Notes: generated by a model not told the origin, from the letters alone. A stretch of DNA of 64,000 nt from Neoarius graeffei (GCF_027579695.1 NC_083579.1:71595371-71659370), one strand, 5' to 3'; shown: positions 10,683 to 22,179, numbered from the stretch's first letter. Made by a program: numbers and translations.

Positions 10683-10777
10683 GGGTGAACTCGCACAGGG
10701 TCCCACCCCATTGCTCAGTAACAGCCTGTTTCAGCACAGAGCCCGAGTTACTACAACTGCTACTGCATGGTGTCCTA

Positions 10778-11220
10778 ATGATCATGATGCATTTGCATTT
10801 AGCTCTTTTTATTCTGATAGTACACTGGCTTTCAACTATATGTAAGCTAATAGTGTGATTAATTCAGCATTACTGAGAACTTTTAGAACAGCAATATCAG
10901 GCTAATTACCTTTTTTTGTATCCACAGGTATGCAGCTCATACAGGTCCAACAGGACCCAAGGGACCTGGTTCTGTCCAAAGGATCATCGCTGAACGTCAC
11001 CTGCTCTATAACGGGCACTACTAACCCATATCTTTATTGGTACCATTGGAATGAAACATCAGGTTTCACACTGGTCTTCACATCTACAGTTACTGGTTCA
11101 GTGACTCCTGCCAGTGAGGGTCAGTTTAAAGCTCACAGACCTAATTGGCTTCAGATCATTCTGGAGTCTGATGGAGTGAGTGAGATCGGCTCTGCAGTGT
11201 GGTACTGTGCAGCCAGACTC
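10778..11220 (+). CDS. T-cell receptor beta variable gene V1 (inverted orientation)
   Basis: The leader exon 10778-10841 codes a signal peptide ending in MMHLHLALFILIVHWLSTI and stops at donor T/GTAAGC in phase 1. The V exon starts at 10928 after TCCACAG and codes MQLIQVQQDP with first cysteine NVTCSITG, core tryptophan YLYWYHW and second cysteine AVWYCAA. There is no stop or frameshift, so the gene looks functional. It encodes the variable Ig domain of a TCR beta chain, which joins D-J by V(D)J recombination. D, J and C lie on the opposite strand, so joining must be inversional. Three in-frame ATGs (10778, 10784, 10787) could start the leader. Family assignment to V-beta rests on locus context and the 23-RSS. 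Confidence 0.88.
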
Positions 11221-11259
11221 CACAGCATCACAGTATCATCACAGAGCTGTACAAAAACC
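11221..11259 (+). other. V1 recombination signal, 23-bp spacer
   Basis: Heptamer CACAGCA (11221-11227), a 23-bp spacer, and nonamer ACAAAAACC (11251-11259) follow the V1 coding end directly. The nonamer matches consensus; the heptamer departs at its last two bases, as in all four V genes here. Confidence 0.92.
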
Positions 11260-11533
11260 ACAACATCTTCTAAAGCTTGGGTTTTATGCTCAAATACACA
11301 GTATTATATACCTTTTTAAATTGTTCATCAGTACAATACTTTAACTGATAGAAATTTTATGGAGCTACAAAGTCAGATGGTTGCTTTATTGAAATATTCT
11401 AAAGATATTGTCGTCTGCATTTTTTCCCAATTAATCTTTTTTCATTGTTTCTTAAAGTTTCTCAATTACTTGCTTTTGCACTAAAACAATAAATAAAGTA
11501 ATAATGAATATTTGCATTATTGTTGTTTACAGT
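11260..11533. other. V1 3' flank
   Basis: The first part (GCTTGGGTTTTATGCTCAAA) is shared with the V2 flank at 19340 and with the V-less copy at 17500, marking it as part of the duplicated V unit. No other feature is seen. Confidence 0.5.
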
Positions 11534-12342
11534 TGTGGCAGCGGGGGCATGGTCAAGCGTCGGTCTGTGACCGGAGGGCGGAGTCAGGGAAGGTAAGTGG
11601 CAGAATCACTGCACCTGAGGTCTATTAACGTGTGTTTGTGTGTCTTCCCCAGTGACCGCACCCTATTTAAGGAGAGAGCGAGAGCAGAGGGGAGCTCTCT
11701 CCCCAACCAAAAGACTAGTGTGTGTGCGTGCATGGCTGGGAGAGTGTTCAAGCTGAAAAGCTGAAAATAAAAAAAGAGTTTGGAACTTAATTCTGGGCTG
11801 CCGTCTTTCTGTGCTCCTCCCACTCATATGAACTGCCACAGTGGTGCCGAAACGCCTGTCGATCTTCCTGCTGCGCCAACACCAGGGTCTCAAACCGGTG
11901 CTCTTGCTCCTTCCGGAGGGCGACTAGCGCTTGGTGCTGGCTCTGCTGGGCCGTGGCGAGGGTGTGGACCAGCTCTGCGAAGGGGGAGGACTCCATGGGG
12001 CTGTTCTTTTCCTGTGCTCCATCCTGGGTTTTGGCACCACTGTGGCAGTTCGTATGAGTGGGAGGAGCACAGAAAGATGCCAGGCCAGAATTAAGTTCCA
12101 AACTCTTTTTTATTTTCAGCTTGAACACTCTCCCAGCCATGCACGCACGCACACACACTAGTCTTCTGGTTGGGGAGAGAGCTCCCCTCTGCTCTCGCTC
12201 TCTCCTTAAATAGGACGCGGTCACTGGGGAAGACACACAAACACACGTTAATAGACCTCAGGTGCAGTGATTCTGCCACTTACCTTCCCTGACTCCACCC
12301 TCCGGTCACAGACCGACACTTGACCACACCCCCGCTGCCACA
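11534..12342. mobile_element. LTR retrotransposon remnant, Ty3/Gypsy-like, LTRs head to head
   Basis: Two LTRs of about 305 bp (11534-11840 on plus, 12041-12342 on minus) begin TGTGGCAG and end CTGCCACA, each with a TATTTAA box and an AATAAA. A primer-binding-like GTGGTGCCGAAAC follows the first LTR. Between them, minus strand 11990-11850 codes the start of a Gypsy-type gag (MESSPFAELVHTLATAQQ). ACAG flanks both outer ends. The element is a short broken fossil; pol is absent. Confidence 0.65.
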
Positions 12343-12706
12343 ACAGTATCTTGCTTACTTTTGCTTACTTGCTTAAGGCAGTCTGTCGTTGCCGACGATG
12401 ACGTCACTCCTATGTGTCCGCACGTGTCCTGCTGTGGCTGATTAGACCAATTCTTGATTTGCATGTCCGTCCGCAGACGCCGCATGTGTGTTCACCTATG
12501 CTGTTTGGGGGCTGATGTCGCCGTCTTCTTCTCTCCTCGCACTGCTGATTGTAGCCGGATGTGAATGTGGCAGTTCCTGCAGCGCATTCCTGATGCCACC
12601 TGCTCCTGTTCGCAGCAATTTCCTCTAGGCGCTGAGGCTGCATGCCACATTTTTTAAGGTTTGCCTTCAGGTTGTCCTTGAAGCGTTTGTGCTGCCCTCC
12701 AACAGT

Positions 12707-14167
12707 TCATCTGCCATTGGAGAATTCCCCATACAGCATGTGTCTCGGCAGGCGGTTGCTGGGCATGCGGATGATGTGGCCAACGCATCTGAGCTGCCTC
12801 TGGAGGAGCAGTATTTCCAGTGGCTCGATATCAGCCCTGCGGCGAATCTCGGTGTGTGGAACCTTGTGCCACCACTTTAGTCCAAGTATTCTTTGGAGAC
12901 ATCTCGTGTGGAACTGCTCGAGCATGCGGATGTGCCACCTGTATGATGTCCAGGTCTCGCTAGCATATAGCAGAATTGACAGGCAGATGGCTTTGTACAC
13001 TGCGACTTTTGTTTTGATTGTAAGGTCTTTGTTGAGGAATACCCTGCCCGCAAGTCTCCCAAAGGATGAGGAGGCAAGGCCGATGTGCCTCTGCACCTCA
13101 TCTGTGATGTCACCTGTGATGCTGAGCAGCGATCCTAAGTAGGTAAATACTGGAACTTTCTTTAACGCTGTGTCTTTGATGGAGAACGTGGCAGGCTCTG
13201 TGCCTGGCTGACCCTGGTCCATAGCTTTGGTCTTGTCGCAGTTAATGAGAAGACCAGCTCGTGTGTAAGTGTCGTCCAGTATGTTTAGGTTTCTCTGAAG
13301 CCCTGCGGCTGTGGGGCCAGCAACGGCAGCATCGTCTGCGTATTGTAACTCCAGTATGTCCTTGTGTGTGACCCCTGTGTGAGCTTTCAGCCTGCGCAGG
13401 TTGAACAGGTTGCCGTCCAGCTGGTATATGAGAGAGATACAGTCCTCTGGCTTAATCCGCTGCTTAGCTGCCAGCATCACAGCGGCGAGGAACAGATTGA
13501 AGATCACTGGAGCGATAACACACCCTTGTCTAACACCTGTGCAGTCTTGGAAGGGGTCAGACTTGCTCCCACTGCCCAAGACCCTTACCATGGCTCCTTC
13601 ATGCAGACCTTTGAGAACTGTCAGGAACTTGTCAGGGCAGCCAAATCTCTTGAGCACTTCCCACAGTCGCGGCCTGTTCACTGTGTTGAATGCCTTGGTT
13701 AAGTCTATAAAGACTATGCAGAGATCTTGGTGCTGCTCCCTGAACTTCTCCTGTACCTGTTTGAGTACGAAGATCATGTCGACGGTGCTGTGATCCTTTC
13801 TGAAGCCACACTGACTTTCAGGGAGGACCTCTTCTGCCATGGCCTTGATGAGTCTCAGAAGCATGATCCTTATGAGCACTTTGCCCGCACTCAACAAGAG
13901 TGAAATGCCACGACTGTTGCTACAGGTTGCTCTGTCTCCCTTCTTCTTGTAGATACTGACAAGGTCTGCATCTTTCCATTGCTGTGGGACACAGCCTGAG
14001 GTCCAGCAAGCAACAACGAAGGAGTGTAGACAGTGAGCAACTGCTTCGCCACCGTACCGAAGAATTTCACCAGGTACCTCATCAGGGCCTGCTGCCTTGT
14101 TATTTTTGAGGGAGTTCACCAATGATCGCACCTCTTCAAGTGTAGGAAGATCATCTAGGCTTTCCAT
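12707..14167 (-). pseudogene. LINE reverse transcriptase segment
   Basis: The 486-residue open stretch contains the thumb-palm order of LINE reverse transcriptases: NNKAAGPDEVPGEILR, GFRKDHSTVDMIF, the catalytic FIDLTKAF, GVRQGCVIAPVIFNLFLAAV and the second catalytic motif ELQYADDAAVAG, followed by TYLGSLLS. All catalytic aspartates are present. It is a segment of the larger LINE frame, continuing through the zinc finger to about 12410, and is separated by frame breaks from the linker and endonuclease upstream. Confidence 0.85.
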
Positions 14168-14323
14168 TACTGGAAGCTTTGGGACATCATCCAGGATACT
14201 GTCATCGACTTCTGTGTGTCTGTTTAGGAGTTGTCTGTAGTGTTCTGCCCAGCGGGCCAGGATGGCGGATTTCTCAGTTATGAGAGTTGTTCTATCTGCG
14301 CTTTGGACAGGGAAGTGTGTGCC

Positions 14324-15367
14324 TCATCTCGGCCCATATGCAGCCTTGAGAGCACAGTAGAATTGTTGCTGGTTGCCTTTGTCTGCGTAGCCCTGTATTT
14401 CTGTGGCAAGGTGGATCCACCATTCATTTTTCATTTTCCTTAGTTCTCGCTGTACGTGGGACCGTACTTCAGCTAGCCTGGCTCTGTTGGCTGGAGATGG
14501 GTTCCTGAGGATAGTGGCATGAGCAGTGTGTTGCTCCGTTAGGAGGATACGTATGTCCTCCCTTTGTTCGTCAAACCAGTCTCTATTCTGTCTAGTAGTG
14601 GTGCCGATTACTTGGCATGAGGTGGTGTTAAGGGTGCTGGCCACTGCATCCCAGGCAGTGGTCAGCAGCTCTGTGTTGACAGATGTGTCTTCCAGCACTT
14701 GGGTAAGACGGCTGGCCAATGCCATTTGCAGTTCTTTTCTTTTGCCACTGTCTTCTAAGGCTTTTATGTTGAGTTTTCCAGCATGTGCCTTCTTGCGTAT
14801 GTGTTTCTTGATGTTTAGTCCAAGTTTTGTGCATACCATTCTGTGGTCAGTCCATCCTTGTGCTCCTCTCATTACTCGTGTGATTTTAACGTCTTTCCGG
14901 TCACATTGTCGGACTAGGACTTAGTCCAGCATGTGCCATCTCTTTGACCTGGGGTGCATCCAAGTGGTCTTGTGCATTGTATGCAGCTGAAACAATGTGT
15001 TTGTAATCACAAGGGCGTGCTCAGCACAGAAGGAGAGGAGACGCAGCCCATTGTCATTGCACTTGCCTACTCTGTGGACTCCCAGTACTCCCTGCCACAG
15101 ATGGTGACTGTTGCCAACTCGGGCATTGAAGTCCCCCAGTATGGCCAGTTTGTCTGCATGTGGAACTACTCTTACAGCTGAGTTTAAGGACTCGTAGAAT
15201 TGATCTTTGTCAGCTTCGCTGGCAACAAGTGTGGGTGCGTATGTGCTGATGATTGACAAGTGCCGATTGTTCTGTAGTGGGATGTGCCATGTCATTATCC
15301 TCTCACTAATTCCTTGTGGGTCTTCCTTTGCAGCTTTCAGGAGCTCTGTCCGTATTGCGAAGCCCAC
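14324..15367 (-). pseudogene. LINE endonuclease and linker segments
   Basis: Minus strand 15367-14921 codes the APE-type endonuclease part (ERIMTWHIPLQNNRHLSII, STYAPTL, GDFNARVGN). Minus 14872-14324 codes the linker (WTDHRMVCTKLGLNIKKH, WFDEQREDIRILL). TDHR is the conserved end of the endonuclease. The two stretches are in different frames, showing decay. Upstream, about 15600-15370 adds the N-terminal NVRTLL-like part in yet another frame. Confidence 0.7.
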
Positions 15368-16510
15368 TCTGTACAGCCTTCTTTCACCTTCAGGGAGGCC
15401 TTTCCAAAAGAAGGTGTAACCTTCGCCTTCTTCTACCAGCTAGCTCTCCTCTGCTAGGCGTGTCTTAGAGAGTGCGGCTATATCTATGTTGTATCTGCCA
15501 AGCTCGGCTGCAATCAGTGCAGTGCGTCTCTCAGGGCATTCAGATTGGTCTGTGTCCAATAGTGTTCTGACATTCCAACTTGCAAGGGTTAAGTTTATTC
15601 TGTTTTTGTTGTTTCAGCTGCATAAGTGGGACGCCACGGCAGGTACGGCCGCCTGCCCGTGGTTTGTTGGAGCGAACAATGTTTAGGCCACCTTTTCTAG
15701 GCCCTCCCCCGGCTTTGGGGTGGGCAGTGTAGACCCTGAAAAGGGCTGCCCAGACACTGCGGGCACTGCCTTTGGAGGCTGTCGCTCCTCTCCCAGCCAG
15801 CCAACGACCATCATCACCGAAGCCGCCGCACGTGCAGGGTAGGAACTGGGAGCTTCCAGTGGCATCCTCACCTGCTCCCGTCACTCCGTCCCTGTTGCCG
15901 TGGGACTTGTAGAGATTCAGTAGATACTTCTGTGACACACGGAAAATAGGAGTGAAACATGTGCTTGGGAAGTTTTAAGTGTAGAGGGGGTGCACGGGCC
16001 CAATCCACTGGCTTGGCCACCCTGGCAAGTGCTCCAGTGGCAGGGAAAACCGAGATGACTGGCGTGCCAGGGGGTTGCAGAGTGTCTGCGGTAGTAGTCG
16101 ACTGCTGCGCTAACACCCAAGCACTCGCTCCGAAGGGGGGGCGTAAGGGTAGGAGGTAAGGGTAAGGGGGTGAAAGGAGTAGGGGGTACTGGGAAAGGCG
16201 GGGTATGGGGGGTATGGGGGGGTACTGCCTTTCGTCTGACCTCTCGCCTGTAACCTGCCCGGCATGGTTGAACCTGCCTATATTTGACCCCCGCCGGTAT
16301 AGCCCACAGGGTCTTTGAGGAACTCAAGCCTCCCCACCATGGCAAGGTAGCATTACAGTATCATACACACTATAAAGCACAAGATTATTTCAGAGAAAAA
16401 CTTTTTCAGCAAGAAAATGATTGAAAGCAGGCCTTCAAATTCATCAAACACAGAATCACACCGTTAAGTCAAATCAGAGTGCATCCTTGTGGGGAAAGTC
16501 CTATACAGTA

Positions 16511-17490
16511 CATAGAGTGGATATAAAAAGTTTACACACCCCCTGTTAAAATTGGAGTTTTTTTAATGCAAAACAAAAAAAAAAAATCACGTCAGATCTT
16601 TTTCTACCTTAAATGTGATACAGCAATAAACAGGATTCAAGTAAGAAATGTTTCAGGAGAAAAATAATAAGAATAAAAATACAATTACCTGGATGCATAA
16701 GTGTGCACACCTTTTTTTTTTTATAATGGGACATGTGACTGTCCTCAGAATTCACCAATCACATTCAAACTCATGTTCAAAAGTAATGATCATCAACCTG
16801 TCATCAATGAAGGGATTCTGATGAACTCCGAATCAAGATCAGCTGTTTCTGTAAGATTTTATTGACATCTTCTTTGTTTCATTTGACTGCTGGAGCCAGG
16901 ATTTACAAAGAACTTACAAAATCTGGACAGGATCTCATTGTTGAAAGGTATGACACAGGAGAGGAGTACAAAAAATTTTCCAGCACCATGGAACAGAATG
17001 AAGGCCATCATTAAGAAGTGGAGCACATTGAGCACCACAGTGACATGATCAAGAACAGGACCTCCCTCTAAAATTAATGAAAAGACAAGACAAAAACCTA
17101 TCGGGGACGCTGCCAAGAGAGCTTGGCAATGTTAAAAGAGGTGCAGGAATATATTGCTAGTACTTCTGTCTCTCTGCATGTGACAACAAGCTCTCGTATT
17201 CTTTATATATCTAGTCTACAGAGTAGGGTGGCTCGACTGACGCTGTTTATCTTCCATTTTTAGACATGTTTACTTCTTCTTTGATTCAGGAGCTTCGTAG
17301 CAAATTTGAATTTCCCTCTGGGGATATAAAATAATTCTGATTCTGATTTCTCACAATAAAAGAAAGCACCCAAACCTACCTAAATCACCCAAAGCCATAT
17401 GGCAAAATGTGCTATGGTCTGATAAGACCAAGGTAGAATGTTGTAGGCATAATTCTGATATGTTTGAGGGGAAAAAACAAAACAAAACAC
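16511..17490 (+). mobile_element. Tc1-like transposon copy, 5' half
   Basis: It starts after TA with terminus CATAGAGTGGATATAAAAAG and runs through transposase-derived sequence (GTTGAAAGGTATGACACAGG, GGACGCTGCCAAGAGAGCTT) to 17490, where it is cut off abruptly. What follows is V-gene 3' flank rather than the second half of the transposon, so the second half and a V gene were deleted together. Confidence 0.65.
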
Positions 17491-17760
17491 CTTCTTCTTC
17501 AGCCTGGGTTTTATGCTCAAATATACAATTTTATCCTCCATTTTACATTGGTTATCAGCACATGGCCTGAACTGATAGAAGCCTGACTGATCTCTGAAGT
17601 TAAAATTCTACAAATTTGTCCTTGGCTATAAATGGCTAAGAATTTTTTTTTCTTCTGTCAAGCACACAGAACTAATAATCCCCACCAGAATTACTTGCTT
17701 GTTCAATCAAACAATAAAGAAAATAATAAATAATATTTGCGTTATTGTTTTAAGTATAAA
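17491..17760 (+). other. 3' flank of a deleted V gene
   Basis: TTCTTCAGCCTGGGTTTTAT and the following 250 bases match the 3' flank of V2 (19340-19600). No V exon or RSS precedes it, so this is a scar of a lost V unit. Confidence 0.6.
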
Positions 17761-17966
17761 AGGATCGTGAAGACAGCCAGCAGGATCATTGGATCATTCG
17801 TGCCCCTCTCCCTTCCCTGATGGAGATCTACCAGAAGTGCTCCACCTGCAGGGCTATCTCCATCATTAAGGACCCTTACCACCACATTTTCTCCCTCCTA
17901 CTATTAGGGAAGAGGTACTGTACAGAAGCATCAGCTGCAGAACTAGCAGGATGCTAAACAGCTTCA
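17761..17966 (+). repeat. LINE 3'-end fragment
   Basis: The plus strand codes MEIYQKCSTCRAISIIKDP and then GKRYRSISCRTSRMLNSF, the C-terminal tail typical of fish jockey/L2-like LINEs. A second copy is at 19601-19805, carried along with the V unit. Confidence 0.55.
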
Positions 17967-18640
17967 AATTGTTGAAAGGTATAATACAGGAAAGGAGTAC
18001 AAAACAATTTCCAGCACCATGGAATGGAATGAAGGCCATCATCAAGAAGTGGAGAAAATGGAGCACCACAGTCACATTATCAAGAACAGGACCTCCCTCT
18101 AAAATTGATAAAAAGACAAGACAAAAACCTATCGGGGACGCTGCCAAGAGAGCTTGGCAATGTTAAAAGAGGTGGAGGAATATATTGCTAGTACTCCTCT
18201 ATTTCTTCATGTGACAACGATCTCATGCATTCTTCACATATCTAGGCTATGGAGTAGGGTGGCTCAACTGATGCTGTTTCTCACAATAAAGGAAAGCACC
18301 CAAGCCTGCCTAAATCACCCAAAGCCATATGGCAAAATGTGCTATGGTCTGATAAGACCAAGGTAGAATGTGGTAGGCATAATTCTGATTTTTTTTTTTT
18401 TTTGGGGTGGGGGGACAAAACACACAAGACAACTCATCACCCAAAGTACACCATTTCCATGGTGAAGCATGGTGGTGGCAGCATCATGCTGTGGGGCTGC
18501 TTCACTTCAGCTGAGATTGGGACTTTAATCAACAGACAGGAATCATGGTTCGCTCCAAATACCAATCTGTCTTGGCAAAACAAAACAAAACAAAACAAAA
18601 CAGCCAGCCTCTGTTAGAGACTTTTATATCCACTCTAGTG
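17967..18640 (+). mobile_element. Tc1-like transposon copy, middle part
   Basis: It joins the LINE fragment at TTGTTGAAAGG and includes transposase sequence coding [19 protein letters not shown]. It stops near 18617, where the 3' half is missing compared with the copies upstream of V1 and V3. V2's promoter follows. Confidence 0.65.
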
Positions 18641-18744
18641 ACATGGAGAGAGAGAGAGAGTGTTCCATGGGTGATAATATCCTGTCATGACTTCCAGACA
18701 CTTAGAAATGAGAGAAAAACATCACCTAAGATAAACTCCAGCTG

Positions 18745-18751
18745 TGACGCA
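18745..18751 (+). promoter_or_regulatory. V2 promoter block with TGACGCA
   Basis: TGACGCA lies in the same conserved upstream block as V1 and V3, about 100 bp before the V2 leader ATG. Function is inferred from position and conservation. Confidence 0.5.
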
Positions 18752-18846
18752 GGGTGAACTCGCACAGGTTCCCACCCCATTGCTCAGTAACAGCCTGTTT
18801 CAGCACAGAGCTCGAGTTACTACAACTGCTACTGCATGTTCTCCTA

Positions 18847-19291
18847 ATGATCATGATGCATTTGCATTTAGCTCTTTTTATTCTGACAGTACACTGGCTT
18901 TCAACTATATGTAAGCTAACAATGTTTTAATTCAGCATTACTGAGAACTTTTAGAACAGCAATATCAAACTAATTACATTTTTTTTTTGCATTCACAGCC
19001 ATGGAGGTCATACAGGTCCAACAGGACCTGAGGGACCTGGTTCTGTCCAAAGGATCATCGCTGAAGGTCACCTGCTCTATAACCGGCACGAGTACTCCAA
19101 CGCTGTACTGGTACCACTGGAATGAAACAGCAGGTTTCACACTGGTCTTCACCTCTACAGCTCCTGGTTCAGTGAATCCTGCCAGTGAGGGTGAATTTAA
19201 ATCTCACAGACCCGATTGGCTTCAGATCATTCTGGAGTCTGATGGAGTGAGTGAGATCGGATCTGCAGTGTGGTACTGTGCAGCCAGTCCC
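18847..19291 (+). CDS. T-cell receptor beta variable gene V2 (inverted orientation)
   Basis: The leader 18847-18910 (21 codons plus one base) ends at TAT/GTAAGC. The V exon begins at 18999 after ATTCACAG and codes MEVIQVQQDLRDLVLSKG, then KVTCSITG, LYWYHWNETAGFTLVFTS and IGSAVWYCAAS. All core residues (two Cys, Trp) are intact with no breaks. It is closely related to V1 and V3, differing mainly in the CDR1-like stretch (GTSTPT) and framework 3. It lies opposite to D-J-C. A Tc1 fragment abuts it on the left and a LINE fragment follows its 3' flank. Confidence 0.88.
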
Positions 19292-19330
19292 CACAGCATC
19301 ACAGTGTCATCACAGAGCTGTACAAAAACC
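19292..19330 (+). other. V2 recombination signal, 23-bp spacer
   Basis: Heptamer CACAGCA at 19292-19298, a 23-bp spacer and nonamer ACAAAAACC at 19322-19330. Confidence 0.92.
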
Positions 19331-19600
19331 ACAACATCTTCTTCAGCTTGGGTTTTATGCTCATATACACAATTTTATTCTCCATTTTACTTTGGCTATC
19401 AGCACATGGCCTGAACTGATAGAAGCCTGACTGATCTCTGAAATTAAAATTACACAAGTTTGTCCTTGGCTATAAATGGCTAAGAATTTTTTTCTTCTGT
19501 CAAGCACATAAAACAAACAATCCCCACCAGAATTACTTGCTTGTTCAATAAAACAATAAAGAAAATAATAAATAATATTTGCATTATTGTTTTAAGTATA
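19331..19600 (+). other. V2 3' flank
   Basis: This is V-unit flank shared with 17491-17760 and, for its first part, with V1. No gene is seen in it. Confidence 0.5.
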
Positions 19601-19805
19601 AAATGATCGTGAAGACAGCCAGCAGGATCATTGGATCATTAGTGGCCCTCTCCCTTCCCTGATGGAGATCTACCAGAAGTGCTCCACCTGCAGGGCTATC
19701 TCCATCATTAAGGACCCTTACCACCGCATCATCTCCCTCCTACCATCAGGGAAGAGGTACAGAAGCATCAGCTGCAGAACCAGCAGGATGCTAAACAGCT
19801 TCAAA
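19601..19805 (+). repeat. LINE 3'-end fragment (second copy)
   Basis: This is the same LINE tail as at 17761-17966 (MEIYQKCSTCRAISIIKDP, then LPSGKRYRSISCRTSRMLNS). The paired copies show that the V unit duplicated after the LINE inserted. Confidence 0.55.
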
Positions 19806-20965
19806 TTGTTGAAAGGTATGATACAGGAAAGGAGTACAAAACAATTTCCAGCACCATGGAATGAAGGCCATCATCAAGAAGTGGAGAAAATGGAGCACCA
19901 CAGTCACATTATCAAGAACAGGACCTCCCTCTAAAACTGATGAAAAGACAAGACAAAAACCTATCGGGGACGCTGCCAAGAGAGCTTGGCAATGTTAAAA
20001 GAGGTGCAGGAATATATTGCTAGTACTCCTCTATCTCTTCATGTGAGAACGATCTCATGTATTCTTCACATATCTAGGCTATGGAGTAGGGTGGCTCGAC
20101 TGACGCTGTTTCTCACAATAAAGGAAAGCACCCAAGCCTGCCTAAGTCACCCAAAGCCATATGGCAAAATGTGCTATGGTCTGATAACACCAAGGTAGAA
20201 TGTGGTAGGCATAATTCTGATATGTTTTTTTTTTTGGGGGGGGGGATAAAACACACAAGACAAATCACCCAAAGGACACCATTTCCATGGTGAAGCATGG
20301 TCGTGACAGCATCATGCTGTGGGGCTGCTTCACTTCAGCTGAGAATAGGTCTTTAATCAACAGACAGGAATCATGGTTCACTCCAAATACCAATCTGTCT
20401 TGGCAAAACAAAACAGTGTGCCTCTGTTAGAGAGCTGAAGATGAAACAAATTCATTTTCCAGCATGATATCGACCCAAGCATGAATCCAAGTCAGCAAAG
20501 GAATGGCTTCAAAAGAAGAAGATCAATATTTTGGAATGTTCCAGTCAGATCCCTGATCAAAATCCAATCGATAACATGTCGAAGGACTTGAAGAAGGCTG
20601 GGCACACGAGATCTTCTCACACTTTGATATATATGGAGCATTTTTGCAAGGAAGAGTGAAATAAATTAGCCAAATCATGATGATTAAGTTGGTAGACTCT
20701 TAACCAAACAAGGCAGACTGCTGTATTGTAAGCAAAAGGTGCTTTAACCAAGTATTACTTCAGGGGTGTGCACACTTATGCAAAACAGTTATTAAAAGTT
20801 TTTTCTTTTTTTTCCAAAAAAATTATATTTGTATTTCAGTTGAATTTTGTTAGCTGCTATATCACATTAAAGGTGAAAAATAATCTGATATGATTGATGT
20901 TGGTTTCATTTTTTACATCATGAAAAGCTGCAAAATTAATAGATGTGTGTCGACTTTGATATTCA
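19806..20965 (+). mobile_element. Tc1-like transposon copy, most complete 3' part
   Basis: It runs from the LINE junction through the degenerate transposase to the right terminus near 20960. It preserves the empty sites for the two insertions that split the copy at 6575-10550: GCTGTATTGTAAGC near 20718 and TATTACTTCAGGGG near 20757. It has no intact coding frame. Confidence 0.65.
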
Positions 20966-21098
20966 CTGTAGTGACATGGAGATCGAGAGAGAGTATGTGT
21001 TCTATGGGCGTTAATATCCTCTCATGACTTCCAGACACTTTGAAACGAGAGAAAAACATCACCTGAGATAAACCCCAGTGGATGTAATTCTCCAGCTA

Positions 21099-21105
21099 TG
21101 ACGCA
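21099..21105 (+). promoter_or_regulatory. V3 promoter block with TGACGCA
   Basis: This is the same conserved block as before V1 and V2. Here a (GA)-rich run at about 21145-21195 has expanded between the block and the leader, moving the motif about 50 bp further from the ATG. Confidence 0.5.
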
Positions 21106-21162
21106 GGGTGAACTCGCACAGGGTCCCACCCCATTGCTCAGTAACAGAGAGAGAGTAGAGAG

Positions 21163-21197
<35 letters not shown>

Positions 21198-21242
21198 AGC
21201 ACAGAGCCCGAGTTACTACAACTGCTACTGCATGTTGTCCGA

Positions 21243-21687
21243 ATGTTCATGATGCATTTGCATTTAGCTCTTTTTATTCTGATAGTACACTGGCTTTCAA
21301 CTATATGTAAGCTAATAGTGTGATTAATTCAGCATTACTGAGAACTTTTAGAACAGCGATATCAAGCTAATTACATTTTTTTTTCTATTTACAGGTATGC
21401 AGCTCATACAGGTCCAACAGGACCCACAGGACCTGGTTCTGTCCAAAGGATCATTGTTGAAGGTCACCTGCTCTATAACCGGCACTAATACCCCATATCT
21501 TTACTGGTACCATTGGAATGAAACAGCAGGGTTCACACTGGTCTTTACTTCTCTAACTACTGGTTCAGTGAATCCTACCAGTGAGGGTCAGTTTAAATCT
21601 CACAGACCTGATTGGCTTCAGATCATTCTGGAGTCTGATGGAGTGAGTGCGATCGGATCTGCAGTGTGGTACTGTGCAGCCAGTCCC
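21243..21687 (+). CDS. T-cell receptor beta variable gene V3 (inverted orientation)
   Basis: The leader 21243-21306 ends TATAT/GTAAGC. The V exon begins at 21395 after TTTACAG and codes MQLIQVQQDPQDLVLSKG, KVTCSITG, YLYWYHWNETAGFTLVFTS and IGSAVWYCAAS. It is intact and close to V1 in its 5' part and to V2 in framework 3. Both conserved cysteines and the tryptophan are present. Like its neighbours, it points toward the C genes from their 3' side and would rearrange by inversion. The flank after its RSS differs from V1 and V2. Confidence 0.88.
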
Positions 21688-21726
21688 CACAGCATCACAG
21701 TGTCATCACAGAGCTGTACAAAAATC
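21688..21726 (+). other. V3 recombination signal, 23-bp spacer
   Basis: Heptamer CACAGCA (21688-21694), a 23-bp spacer and nonamer ACAAAAATC (21718-21726), one base off the others. Confidence 0.9.
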
Positions 21727-22179
21727 ACAACTGCTCAGCAGGAACACGAGAACCATCAAATACACACTTCTGCATGCATTTTACATGGTTAAGATCACAG
21801 CATGACTGTAGTTAATCTTGTCATGTGTTTCCATCTCCTACAGGGAAGAATAAATGAGTGTAGAGTGACATTTTTGGGTGAGACAGTCAACAGGAAGCCA
21901 CCAAACAATAAAAAAAAAAAAAAACAGAGAAAGATTCTCATTTGGAACGGGGTGATAGTGTTGGATTACTCACAGCTCATGACTGTTTCAGTAATGCTTT
22001 TACCAAGGTATTGATTCCCCCCATCCATATTATCATATTAATCAGTCACAATCACATCATATCGTTTCTGTGCAAATGAGTGAAATTAAAAATGATATTG
22101 TTTTGTCATAACATTATGACAAAAACTAATTGAACAGAAAATATTTTTCTGAAAAAAAGAAATTTCAAGCACCAATGTA

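Larger units (their letters stand above)
12351..16354 (-). mobile_element. non-LTR retrotransposon (LINE), nearly full length
   Basis: A 4.0-kb LINE lies on minus between 8-bp repeats ACAGTATC (12343-12350 and 16355-16362). In order it has a GC-rich 5' region (16354 to about 15600), an apurinic endonuclease (ILGDFNARVG near 15110, PRSKRWHMLD at the end), a linker, a reverse transcriptase (12707-14167), a C-terminal CCHH finger (CGVCGRTCKSRIGLISHSRT near 12450) and a tail of AAGTAAGC-type repeats. The single coding frame is interrupted between domains, so it is inactive as it stands. Clade is unsettled; sequences of this kind are often annotated craniofacial-development-protein-2-like. Confidence 0.8.

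Noticed and set aside
12642-13793. Plus-strand open frames opposite the reverse transcriptase
   Set aside because: They are antisense shadows of the LINE coding frame with no recognisable motifs.
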